From the NCBI GenBank assembly GCA_041603535.1, contig JBFIEE010000064.1, positions 1 to 15,039 on the forward strand: a stretch of DNA of 15,039 nt, written 5' to 3'. The translations under genes were made by a program, and so were the position numbers. How positions within the stretch are numbered: the stretch's first letter is position 1; the number at the start of each line of letters is the position of its first letter. Below are positions 8,029-14,719 of this stretch, in pieces. This stretch comes from HB2-32-21 sp041603535. Its GTDB lineage: Bacteria; Pseudomonadota; Gammaproteobacteria; Pseudomonadales; Porticoccaceae. The notes beneath the pieces were generated by a model, which did no database searches, was not told where the DNA came from, and was given only the letters and a program-made list of their open reading frames with translations.

Positions 8029-9300
8029 TTATCGGACGGTGTTTTTTGGCACCTCGCGAAATGGCCGGTCAACATCGGTACGTGGTTCCTTGGGCATGCC
8101 GAGTCCCCGTTCTGAAATAATATTGCGCTGGATTTCATCGGTGCCACCAGCGATGGATTCGGCGGGTACAGATACCAGGATTTCGCTGATCAGCCCGTTC
8201 AATGCGCCGTCCTTGCCGGTTAGCATCGCGTCTGTGCCGGCGATTAAGGTGTGTGCCTGGGCCGCAAGTCGTGCCACCTGGCTGCCAGCGAGTTTGCCGA
8301 GTGAGCCTTCCGGGCCGGGTGGTCGCCCCAGGGCATGCGCAGCCTTAACCCTGCGGCCCGTCCACTCCGCAGCCTTAGCCATAATGAGCACCCTGGCAAT
8401 TGCCTGGCGCACTGTTGGGTCTTGAAATTTACCAGTGGTTTTTGCACGCTCAATTAATAAATCGACTCGACCAGCCCGTTGTGGGTACCACTTGTAGGGT
8501 TCCATCACGGTGGCGATCTCGGCTTTTTGCTCTTCGAACACGCGGCCACTACCTTTTTCGCCGCGACCCCAGGAGCGAATGCCGTCGGCCAGGCGACGTT
8601 CGTGGGCCAGCGTAGTCATCCCTACCTTCCAGCCATTATCCTTTTCGCCGACCATAAACTCAGGTGCAACCCTGGCATCGGTAAAGAATATTTCGTTAAA
8701 CGACGCGTGGCCGTTCATTTGCCGTAACGGTCGCACCTCCACACCGGGCTGCTCCATCTCTATAAGGAAGTAGGTTATGCCCTGGTGTTTGGGCACGTCC
8801 CAGTTTGTGCGCGCCAGTAACATGCCGTACTGAGCGTGGTGAGCGCTGGTAGTCCACACTTTCTGACCGTTAAGAATCCAGTTTTCGCCGTCGAAATCAG
8901 CCCGTGTGGTAAGCCCGGCGAGGTCGGAGCCACTGCCTGGCTCGCTGAATAACTGACACCAGGTATCCTCACCAGTGAGCAATCGGCGCAGGAATTTTTC
9001 CTTATGCATATCGGAGCCGTGTTCGAGGATGGTCGCGGCCGCCAGCATTCTGACCCCGGTCCTGGCTACACCAACAGCGCCAACGTTGCGAAACTCTTCA
9101 TCGACGGCATCGGCCAGGCCGATGGTTAATCCGCGTCCGTACCACCTGGTCGGCCACGCGGGACAGCCCCAGCCGGAGTCGATCAGTTTATTGCGCCATT
9201 CCAGCAAGGATAAATTCGGATTCCAGTTTTGTTCGAGCCAGGCGCGCACTTCGCTGCGGACGTCCTGCTCGCTGGACTTTGCTGTATTTGTGTCAGTCAT
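8029..9300 (-). CDS. Acyl-CoA dehydrogenase, catalytic-type subunit of a likely heterotetramer
   Basis: This flavoprotein of the acyl-CoA dehydrogenase family introduces a 2,3 double bond into an acyl-CoA. The 423 residues show the family segments LFSEPGSGSDLAGL (about 117-130), WTTSAHHAQYG (about 149-159) and the C-terminal AGGTDEIQRNIISERGLG (about 384-401). The MCAD-type catalytic Glu (YEGT) is replaced by AGGT. E234 in LAHERRLA falls at the helix-G position used as the base in isovaleryl-CoA dehydrogenase and in FadE26-type subunits. The usual FAD-contact R-x-x-FG motif is not seen after helix G. The start overlaps the stop of the next dehydrogenase by 4 bases (ATGA), so the two are translationally coupled. 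The likely substrate is a bulky or branched acyl-CoA, by analogy with steroid-degrading pairs. Confidence 0.93.
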   Translation of the reverse strand: MTDTNTAKSSEQDVRSEVRAWLEQNWNPNLSLLEWRNKLIDSGWGCPAWPTRWYGRGLTIGLADAVDEEFRNVGAVGVARTGVRMLAAATILEHGSDMHKEKFLRRLLTGEDTWCQLFSEPGSGSDLAGLTTRADFDGENWILNGQKVWTTSAHHAQYGMLLARTNWDVPKHQGITYFLIEMEQPGVEVRPLRQMNGHASFNEIFFTDARVAPEFMVGEKDNGWKVGMTTLAHERRLADGIRSWGRGEKGSGRVFEEQKAEIATVMEPYKWYPQRAGRVDLLIERAKTTGKFQDPTVRQAIARVLIMAKAAEWTGRRVKAAHALGRPPGPEGSLGKLAGSQVARLAAQAHTLIAGTDAMLTGKDGALNGLISEILVSVPAESIAGGTDEIQRNIISERGLGMPKEPRTDVDRPFREVPKNTVR

Positions 9301-10433
9301 GCCTGATCCTCCCAGCGCAGCACTAGCTGATCGCGGTGATAATTTGGGTCGCCGAGCAAGACCTCGGAACTTTTTGCGCGTTTAAAATACAGGTGGGTGT
9401 CGTTTTCCCAGGTGAAGCCGATGCCACCGTGAATCTGTATACATTCTGCGGCAGCTTTCATGTAGGTGTCTGAGGCGCAGGCCTTACTTAATGATGCAAC
9501 CGCCGGTAAGTCTGTGGTGTTGTCCGCCGCTGCCGCGGCCGCATAGTAGGCGGTAGATTTGGCTAGCTCTACCTCTAGTAACATGTCGGCGCACTTGTGT
9601 TTTATAGCCTGAAAGGAGCCGATCAGCCGGCCAAACTGCATGCGTAGTTGAGCGTATTCAACCGCCGAATGGAGCATTTTCTGCGCACCGCCAACCATTT
9701 CGCTGGCCAGCGCCACGGCGGCAAGGTCGAGTATGTGCGGCAGTGTCGTGCCCGCGCTACTCAGCTCGCCAAGCAAGGTGGCAGGTGCCTGATTAAATTC
9801 AATGAGTGCGAGCTTGCGTGTTGGGTCAAGGGTTTGCAGCAGGCGTCGTTTTACACCGTTGCCGTGGCCTGGCAAGGTAAAGAGCGACAGGCCGAAGGCG
9901 CCAGAAGTGCCAGGGGTGCGGGCGACAACGATCAACAGGTCGGCGATATGGCCGTCGACCACAAAACTTTTCGCGCCGTTGAGTTCGTAGCCATTATCAA
10001 CATGTGTGGCGGTCAGCTCTGTGCTGCCCAACTCCCAGCTGCCACTGGCTTCGGTAATGGCTAGGGTAGCCAGCACCTGGCCGGACGCGATATCTGGTAG
10101 CAGTGCGTGTTTTTGCTCTTCGCTGCCCGCTTGTATGATGGCGGTTGCCGCCAGGGCAGTGGTCGAAAAGTAGGGTGCGCAGAACAGGGCGCGCCCCATT
10201 TCTTCAAGCACAATACATAGCTCAATAAAACTAAAACCCTGTCCGCCATATGCCTCGGGGATGTGGATGCCGGGCAAACCCAGCTCCTGACTTAATTGTT
10301 GCCACACCGCTTTATCGTAGCCCTGATCCGTCTCCATGAGTTTGCGGACTTCCGCGGACGGCGATTTCGCTTCCATAAAACGCCTGACAATAAGACGAAA
10401 CTCTTCCTGTTCATCAGAGAAAGTGAATTGCAT
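9297..10433 (-). CDS. Acyl-CoA dehydrogenase, partner subunit without the catalytic glutamate
   Basis: This is the second acyl-CoA dehydrogenase, 378 residues, with an N-terminal helical domain (FSDEQEEFRLIVRRFM), the LAITEASGS strand (about 123-131), RMQFGRLIGSFQAIKHK (264-280) and the late block IHGGIGFTWENDTHLYFKRA (about 334-353). Aligned by eye to isovaleryl-CoA dehydrogenase, the catalytic Glu position is A238 (LDLAAVAL). The MCAD-type site reads LLGD (359-362), also without Glu. It keeps the R264...FG FAD-contact motif that the partner lacks. This complementary loss is the hallmark of the alpha2-beta2 enzymes described for mycobacterial cholesterol catabolism (FadE26-FadE27 type). The start has AGAGGAGC 6 bases upstream. 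It is the first gene of the minus-strand set that ends with the TauE-type permease. Confidence 0.93.
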   Translation of the reverse strand: MQFTFSDEQEEFRLIVRRFMEAKSPSAEVRKLMETDQGYDKAVWQQLSQELGLPGIHIPEAYGGQGFSFIELCIVLEEMGRALFCAPYFSTTALAATAIIQAGSEEQKHALLPDIASGQVLATLAITEASGSWELGSTELTATHVDNGYELNGAKSFVVDGHIADLLIVVARTPGTSGAFGLSLFTLPGHGNGVKRRLLQTLDPTRKLALIEFNQAPATLLGELSSAGTTLPHILDLAAVALASEMVGGAQKMLHSAVEYAQLRMQFGRLIGSFQAIKHKCADMLLEVELAKSTAYYAAAAAADNTTDLPAVASLSKACASDTYMKAAAECIQIHGGIGFTWENDTHLYFKRAKSSEVLLGDPNYHRDQLVLRWEDQA

Positions 10434-10604
10434 AACATGCTCCTCTACACGGTGGGTACGTGAGCTGATCCCACATGATTCTAATTATTGAGTGCCCCTT
10501 TATTATGTTAAGCGACTGCTTGGTCAATCTCGTCAATCGTTGCTCAATACTATAGGGTTAGCCCATTCTTGGCACGGGTAACATACAGCGCTCAGGCGCT
10601 TTTT
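10434..10604 (-). promoter_or_regulatory. Leader region of the dehydrogenase operon
   Basis: This gap of 171 bases lies between the racemase stop and the first dehydrogenase start. It is long enough for a promoter of its own. Read on the minus strand, GATTGAC occurs twice close together (bases 10525-10540), and an AT-rich stretch with CATAAT follows. No -35/-10 pair with normal spacing could be fixed. An imperfect dyad, TTAAGC-GACT-GCTTGG (10508-10523, four of six arm bases paired), resembles the A-AGC/GCTT operators of TetR-type lipid regulators, but weakly. Confidence 0.3.
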
Positions 10605-11759
10605 CTAAGCCGCCGCAACCGCATTGGTCGCTATTAGCCTGCTCACTTCGTCGTCGCTATAACCAGCTTCGAGCATGACCTGCCGGGTGTCTGCGCCCAT
10701 GATGGGCGTTGGTCCCTGGATCTCCTGCACAGTGCGGTTAAAGCGTGGTGCCGGGGCCGGTTGTTTCCAGCCATCGACCTCGACAAACAGGTTACGCTCG
10801 ATATTGTGGGGGTGATCCGGTGCTTCATCCATACCCAGCACAGGGGCGAAGCAAATATCGCTCTGCTGCATGATTTCACACCACTGGTCACGGGTTTTGG
10901 TAAGAAAGCGCTCGGTCATGAGTGCCTTGCTGCGTGGCCAGTTCGCCTTGTTGAATTGTTGTTTGAAGACCGGATCTTCGGCATCAAAGCCACCCAGCTG
11001 CATGAGTTGAGCGTAAAACTGCGGTTCTATGGAACCGAGGGAAATATATTTGCCATCTGCACATTCGTAGGTGTCGTAAAAGGGCGCGCCGCCATCGGCG
11101 AAATTGTTGCCGCGTTCATCATCCCATAGACCCTGTTCGCGAAAGCCGTAAATGGCAGCGGTTAGCACCGCCGCGCCGTCCACCATTGCCGCGTCGACCA
11201 CCTGACCTTTACCCGATTTCATGGCCTCAATAATGCCGCACAGGACACCACCGAACAGAAACATCCCGCCGCCGCCAAAGTCGCCGACGAGGTTCAAAGG
11301 TGGCACCGGCTTGCCGCCCTTGTTACCGATGGCGCTGAGCGAACCCGCCAGGGCGATGTAGTTGATGTCGTGTCCGGCGATATGAGCGATTGGACCGTCC
11401 TGTCCCCAGCCGGTCATACGACCGTAAACAATTCTTGGGCAGCGGGCGAGTACCGCGTCGGGGCCGAGCCCCATGCGTTCGGTGACACCTGGGCGGAAGC
11501 CTTCGATCAGTGCGTCGGCGGTTTCTAGCAGTCGGTAAACCACTTCGACCCCTTCCGGGTCTTTCAGGTTGACCCGAATAGATTTGCGACCGCGTCCAAG
11601 CACATCGTAGGGACGCTCGACAGAAATGCCGCCAATTGCGCCAACCGCGCGATCAACGCGGATAACTTCCGCACCCATGTCGGACAGCATCATGCCGCAG
11701 AGTGGCACCGGCCCAATGCCGGCAAGTTCGATAATTTTGACGCCCTGTAGTGGACCCAT
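10605..11759 (-). CDS. Alpha-methylacyl-CoA racemase (CaiB/BaiF family)
   Basis: The enzyme interconverts (2R)- and (2S)-2-methylacyl-CoA so that a stereospecific dehydrogenase can act; its class is the family III CoA-transferase fold. The 384 residues closely follow M. tuberculosis MCR: ELAGIGPVPLCGMML at the N-terminus, LIEGFRPGVTERMGLGP (84-100), RMTGWGQDGP (114-123), GHDINYIALAG (129-139), PPLNLVGDFGGGGMFL (153-168) and GGAPFYDTYECADGKY (223-238). The three MCR catalytic residues H126, D156 and E241 correspond to H130, D160 and E245, all present. The match to racemase-specific blocks makes a true CoA-transferase less likely. The ATG at 11759 has GAGG shortly upstream. It faces away from the esterase pair, and its neighbours on the same strand are the two dehydrogenases, which fits beta-oxidation of a methyl-branched chain. 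Confidence 0.93.
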   Translation of the reverse strand: MGPLQGVKIIELAGIGPVPLCGMMLSDMGAEVIRVDRAVGAIGGISVERPYDVLGRGRKSIRVNLKDPEGVEVVYRLLETADALIEGFRPGVTERMGLGPDAVLARCPRIVYGRMTGWGQDGPIAHIAGHDINYIALAGSLSAIGNKGGKPVPPLNLVGDFGGGGMFLFGGVLCGIIEAMKSGKGQVVDAAMVDGAAVLTAAIYGFREQGLWDDERGNNFADGGAPFYDTYECADGKYISLGSIEPQFYAQLMQLGGFDAEDPVFKQQFNKANWPRSKALMTERFLTKTRDQWCEIMQQSDICFAPVLGMDEAPDHPHNIERNLFVEVDGWKQPAPAPRFNRTVQEIQGPTPIMGADTRQVMLEAGYSDDEVSRLIATNAVAAA

Positions 11760-12072
11760 TGCACCTACCTCATTAATTTTAAGAGATTTTTAGAGTGGCC
11801 GTTTTTTCGATATCTGTTCTTGAAGTCGCCTTGATGGGGCTAAGCATGGCACGCTTATGAGCTTTTGTCAGGATACATGGGGCTCGCTATGGTTTGATAA
11901 AGTCAGTCTGCCGACAGGGCACCGGGTCGTGCAGGTTGCCGTCGTTGGCCTGTCAATGCGGTAACAGCCAATTTTTACGATTGCAGTTATTTGTCGGCGC
12001 GGGTTAGGATGGATTCAAACCAAAATTAATAAACACCTGCTAACAAGCTATTTACTAAAGGGGAAAACAACC
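11760..12072. other. Divergent intergenic region between racemase and esterase pair
   Basis: These 313 bases separate two divergent transcription units, so promoters for both are expected here. A perfect inverted repeat, TAAGC-N7-GCTTA, lies at 11841-11857. A 35-codon open frame (11857-11964) has no ribosome site and is not supported as a gene. An AT-rich stretch from about 12010 to 12060 precedes the first esterase, whose Shine-Dalgarno AAAGGGGA is at 12057-12064. No sigma-70 pair was convincing on either strand. Confidence 0.4.
11841..11857. promoter_or_regulatory. Inverted repeat TAAGC-N7-GCTTA, candidate operator
   Basis: Two exact 5-base arms with a 7-base spacer lie between divergent genes, about 82 bases before the racemase start and about 216 before the esterase start. 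The AAGC/GCTT core recurs in the dyad before the dehydrogenase operon (10510-10521), with a different spacer length. This could mean a shared regulator, but arms this short arise by chance. Confidence 0.25.
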
Positions 12073-12957
12073 ATGTCAAAGAGCGAAATCGAAGCCATTG
12101 TTACCCAGTTGAAGAGCAGCCCCCTGGGCGGCACTCTCGAAGAAATGCGGGCTCAATTTGATGGTATGGGCGCAGCGCCCGCGGCGGATGTGGAAATCAA
12201 AGCCATCACCGCCAACGGTGTGCCCTGTGAGCTACATATGCCCCCTGGTGCTGACGCAGCCCGCATCATTATGTATGTCCATGGTGGCGGCTATGTCATC
12301 GGGTCACTAAAGAGCCACCGCGCTACCGTCGCCGAGCTGGCACGGGCCGCCGGTTGCCGGGCGCTTGCGGTTGATTACCGGCTGGCGCCAGAGCATGTTT
12401 ATCCAGCAGCTGTTGAGGATTCTATCGCCGCCTATAACTGGTTGTGCTCCAGTGGTTATGAGCCAGATAAAATTGTCATTGCCGGCGACTCTGCCGGTGG
12501 TGGTCTAACGGTGGGGACCCTGGTTGGCCTGAAAGATGCGGGTTTACCCTTGCCGGCGGCGGGGGTATGTATTTCACCCTGGGTAGATCTTGAAGCAACG
12601 GGTGAGTCCTATCAGACCCGCAAAAATATTGATCCGATGGTAACCGAGGCGCTGATTAAGCCCATGGGCCAGACTTACGTAGGCCCGGGCGGCAACCTTC
12701 GAGCCAGCACCGCCTGTCCGATCCACGCTGACCTCAGTGGATTACCACCGCTGTTGATACAGGTGGGGTCTGCGGAAGTGCTCTATAGCGATGCAGAAAC
12801 CCTGGCTAATAATGCCCGCGCTGCTGGCGTGGAAGCGACGCTGGAAGAATGGCCTGACATGGTGCACGTCTGGCATCTGTTTCATCAGAATCTTTCTGAA
12901 GGGCGTGATGCCATTGCGAGGATCGGGGAGTTTGTTAAGGCCAAAACCGGTGCTTAG
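12073..12957 (+). CDS. HSL-family alpha/beta hydrolase (esterase), first of a tandem pair
   Basis: This is a serine esterase of the hormone-sensitive-lipase (alpha/beta hydrolase fold-3) family, 294 residues, probably cytosolic since no signal peptide is seen. The oxyanion-hole motif is HGGGY (70-74), the nucleophile is S140 in GDSAGGG, and the acid is likely D240 (VLYSDAETL). The histidine is likely H265 in DMVHVWHLF. The short N-terminal cap (about 1-40) contains SPLGGTLEEMRAQFDGMG, common in esterases of this group. The ATG at 12073 follows AAAGGGGA by 8 bases. It is 15 bases before a paralogous gene, and the two are presumably one operon. The family hydrolyses short-chain, aryl or steryl esters; the substrate here is unknown. 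Proximity to the racemase and dehydrogenases suggests a role in lipid or steroid use, which is inference. Confidence 0.93.
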   Translation: MSKSEIEAIVTQLKSSPLGGTLEEMRAQFDGMGAAPAADVEIKAITANGVPCELHMPPGADAARIIMYVHGGGYVIGSLKSHRATVAELARAAGCRALAVDYRLAPEHVYPAAVEDSIAAYNWLCSSGYEPDKIVIAGDSAGGGLTVGTLVGLKDAGLPLPAAGVCISPWVDLEATGESYQTRKNIDPMVTEALIKPMGQTYVGPGGNLRASTACPIHADLSGLPPLLIQVGSAEVLYSDAETLANNARAAGVEATLEEWPDMVHVWHLFHQNLSEGRDAIARIGEFVKAKTGA

Positions 12958-12972
12958 GCTGAGGGAATTGGC

Positions 12973-13875
12973 ATGTCACAGCAACAGTTAGACAAAATAC
13001 TAAAAATATTCGAGCGGCAAAATACTTCGAGCGGCAGTGGCAAGCAGCCATCTTTGAAACAGTCGAGGGAAGTGCTGGATGAGAATGGCGCTAAATTCAA
13101 AGTCCCCGCCGATGTCACCCTGGAGCCAGTCAGCGCCGATGGCGTTGATGCGGAGTTTTTGACGGCACCGGGGTCTGATCCAGAAAAGGTCGTGCTGTAT
13201 CTGCACGGTGGGGGTTATGCCATCGGCTCGATCAAAAGTCACCGTTATTTAATGCAGAATATATCTCGCGCCAGTAGCGCGCGTACCCTGGGCATTAATT
13301 ACGCACTGGCGCCGGAAAATCCTTTTCCGGCGGCCATAGAAGACGCCGCTAGCGCCTATCGCTGGTTACTGAAGCGGGGCTTTAAACCGAGAAATATAGC
13401 GATTGCCGGCGACTCCGCGGGCGGTGGGCTGACCCTGGCAACCCTGCTCTATCTGCGAGATGCTGGTGATCCGCTACCCGCCGCGGGAGTTGGTATTTCG
13501 CCCTGGACCGATATGACCTGTTCGGCTGACTCCTATACAACGCGTCTCGCAATTGATCCCATGGTGCTGGGTAACGGCCTGCAAAAAATGGCTGACTTTT
13601 ATGTTGGCGATGCCGATAAGAAAAACCCACTAGCATCGCCGGTGTTTGCCGATATGACCGGTATGCCGCCGTTGTTAATTCACGTCGGTGGTCGTGAAGT
13701 GCTTTATGACGACGCCATTACAGTCTATGAAAATGCCAAAAAAGCCGGTGTTGATGTCGAATTGCTGGATGAACCGGAAATGTTCCACGTCTGGCACGCC
13801 TTCGCGCCCATGCTCGATGAGGCACAGCAAGCGGTTGATAAAATAGGTGTTTATCTGCGCAGGAAGATGGGTTGA
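12973..13875 (+). CDS. HSL-family alpha/beta hydrolase (esterase), second of a tandem pair
   Basis: This second HSL-type serine esterase has 300 residues and is clearly paralogous to the gene before it. Shared blocks run through the oxyanion motif HGGGYAIGSIKSHR (78-91), YALAPENPFPAAIEDA (110-125), the nucleophile S148 in IAGDSAGGGLTLATL, the DAGDPLPAAGVGISPW segment (163-178), the acid D247 (VLYDDAIT) and H272 in EMFHVWHAF. The N-terminal 50 residues differ from the first copy and are more polar, so the two likely differ in cap structure and substrate. The start has GAGGG at 12961-12965. The spacing of 15 bases argues for co-transcription. The next gene is 190 bases away, beyond a strong hairpin, so the operon probably ends here. 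Confidence 0.93.
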   Translation: MSQQQLDKILKIFERQNTSSGSGKQPSLKQSREVLDENGAKFKVPADVTLEPVSADGVDAEFLTAPGSDPEKVVLYLHGGGYAIGSIKSHRYLMQNISRASSARTLGINYALAPENPFPAAIEDAASAYRWLLKRGFKPRNIAIAGDSAGGGLTLATLLYLRDAGDPLPAAGVGISPWTDMTCSADSYTTRLAIDPMVLGNGLQKMADFYVGDADKKNPLASPVFADMTGMPPLLIHVGGREVLYDDAITVYENAKKAGVDVELLDEPEMFHVWHAFAPMLDEAQQAVDKIGVYLRRKMG

Positions 13876-13980
13876 CGCTGACAGTACGCGAGAGGTGGTC
13901 ACTCTGACGTGTGCTGACTAAAAGAAGTTTTTGGGAAAACCTTTGAGGCAAACCCCATCACCTAACCCTTATCTTTCTTA

Positions 13981-14003
13981 AATAGCCCTGAGGTTGGGCT
14001 ATT
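13981..14003. terminator. Hairpin after the esterase operon, possible terminator
   Basis: The arms AATAGCCC (13981-13988) and GGGCTATT (13996-14003) are exact reverse complements with a 7-base loop. The hairpin lies about 105 bases after the second esterase stop. The run after it is only GGTTTAC, so it is a weak intrinsic terminator in this direction; the opposite strand has no T-run either. It could also act as a transcript stabiliser. Confidence 0.5.
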
Positions 14004-14065
14004 GGTTTACATCACCAGTGTATCTATGAAAGCTTCGTAAACAACACAGTCCATTAGAGTAAAAC

Positions 14066-14617
14066 ATGGCAGTCGGCATCACGGCTTTACTTGCCTGGTA
14101 TACGTTGCGAGGGACCGACGATAGTTACAATTGGACGGGATTATTCGCGCTTGTCGCGTCGTTTTCGTATGCGGTGATGTATCTCGTACCGCTTTATTTA
14201 ATTTATCTGGTGTGCAATCGCTTTGGCGAATCGCGATGGCACGGCCTGGTTTTTGAATTAAAAAAGGAAGCTAACGCAGCTATCTGGGAATTTGCCACAG
14301 GAATACTCGTCGAGAAGGAGTTCGGCCGGTGGAGTGGGACTGCCAATTTTTTGTCGCCCAGGGAATGGGGGCCTGACATTCCAGACGAAGTTGAATCAAG
14401 GCTCGGTTTGCAGGCCAGATACCGTTATTCTCGTCTGCTGGAACCCGCGATAGAGTTCTATAGTGGGCAAGATACACGAGGTCTGGGGCCGGTTTTCCTC
14501 GGTCAGATCAATCTGGGTATAAAGCGCCAGATAAAATGGGAAGCCGGGATCATTTATGGGCTTGACGACAGGAGCCCAAATGAAACCGTGCGGCTGTTGC
14601 TTGAACTGGAGTTTTGA
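14066..14617 (+). CDS. Composite protein: two membrane helices joined to an outer-membrane beta-barrel C-terminus
   Basis: The 183 residues fall into two unlike parts. Residues 1-60 carry two hydrophobic helices (about 1-13 and 24-50, the latter very hydrophobic, ending YLIYLVCNRFG), like an inner-membrane transporter fragment. Residues 61-183 show alternating strands typical of an outer-membrane barrel: LVEKEFGRWSGTANF, then ARYRYSRLLEPAIEFYSGQD, GLGPVFLGQINLG, WEAGIIYGLDD, and a final LLLELEF ending in phenylalanine, the usual barrel-assembly signal. No Sec signal peptide is present, so the barrel part could not be exported normally. The usual N-terminal strands are missing. An in-frame TAA lies two codons before the ATG and the ribosome site is poor. 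I read it as a truncated barrel gene joined to foreign upstream sequence, possibly a pseudogene. Confidence 0.55.
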   Translation: MAVGITALLAWYTLRGTDDSYNWTGLFALVASFSYAVMYLVPLYLIYLVCNRFGESRWHGLVFELKKEANAAIWEFATGILVEKEFGRWSGTANFLSPREWGPDIPDEVESRLGLQARYRYSRLLEPAIEFYSGQDTRGLGPVFLGQINLGIKRQIKWEAGIIYGLDDRSPNETVRLLLELEF

Positions 14618-14672
14618 CACCATCAGTCGTTAGGCTCGAGGGTGTGTTATGTTGCCGTGTAGTATGTCGACA

Positions 14673-14694
14673 GCATGCAACTACTGTTGCATGC
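14673..14694. promoter_or_regulatory. Perfect palindrome with 9-base arms upstream of the SDR gene
   Basis: The arms GCATGCAAC (14673-14681) and GTTGCATGC (14686-14694) are exact reverse complements with a 4-base spacer TACT. The site ends 25 bases before the SDR start, a position where a bound repressor would block transcription or initiation. There is no T-run after it, so it is not an intrinsic terminator. The symmetry fits a TetR-, GntR- or LacI-type dimer site. The regulator is not in the window. Confidence 0.5.
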
Positions 14695-14719
14695 CTGCCC
14701 CATGAGCAGAGAGGAGATT

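Noticed and set aside
10587..10604. AGCGC-TCAG-GCGCT followed by TTTTT, a terminator shape on the plus strand
   Set aside because: The stem is only 5 bases, and no plus-strand gene ends here; it would face the racemase antisense. On the minus strand there is no T-run.
11857..11964. 35-codon ORF in the racemase-esterase spacer
   Set aside because: No ribosome site, no recognisable motif, and a length expected by chance.
14005..14042. GTTTAC and GTAAAC inverted repeat before the composite membrane gene
   Set aside because: Six-base arms 26 bases apart are expected by chance and match no known site type.
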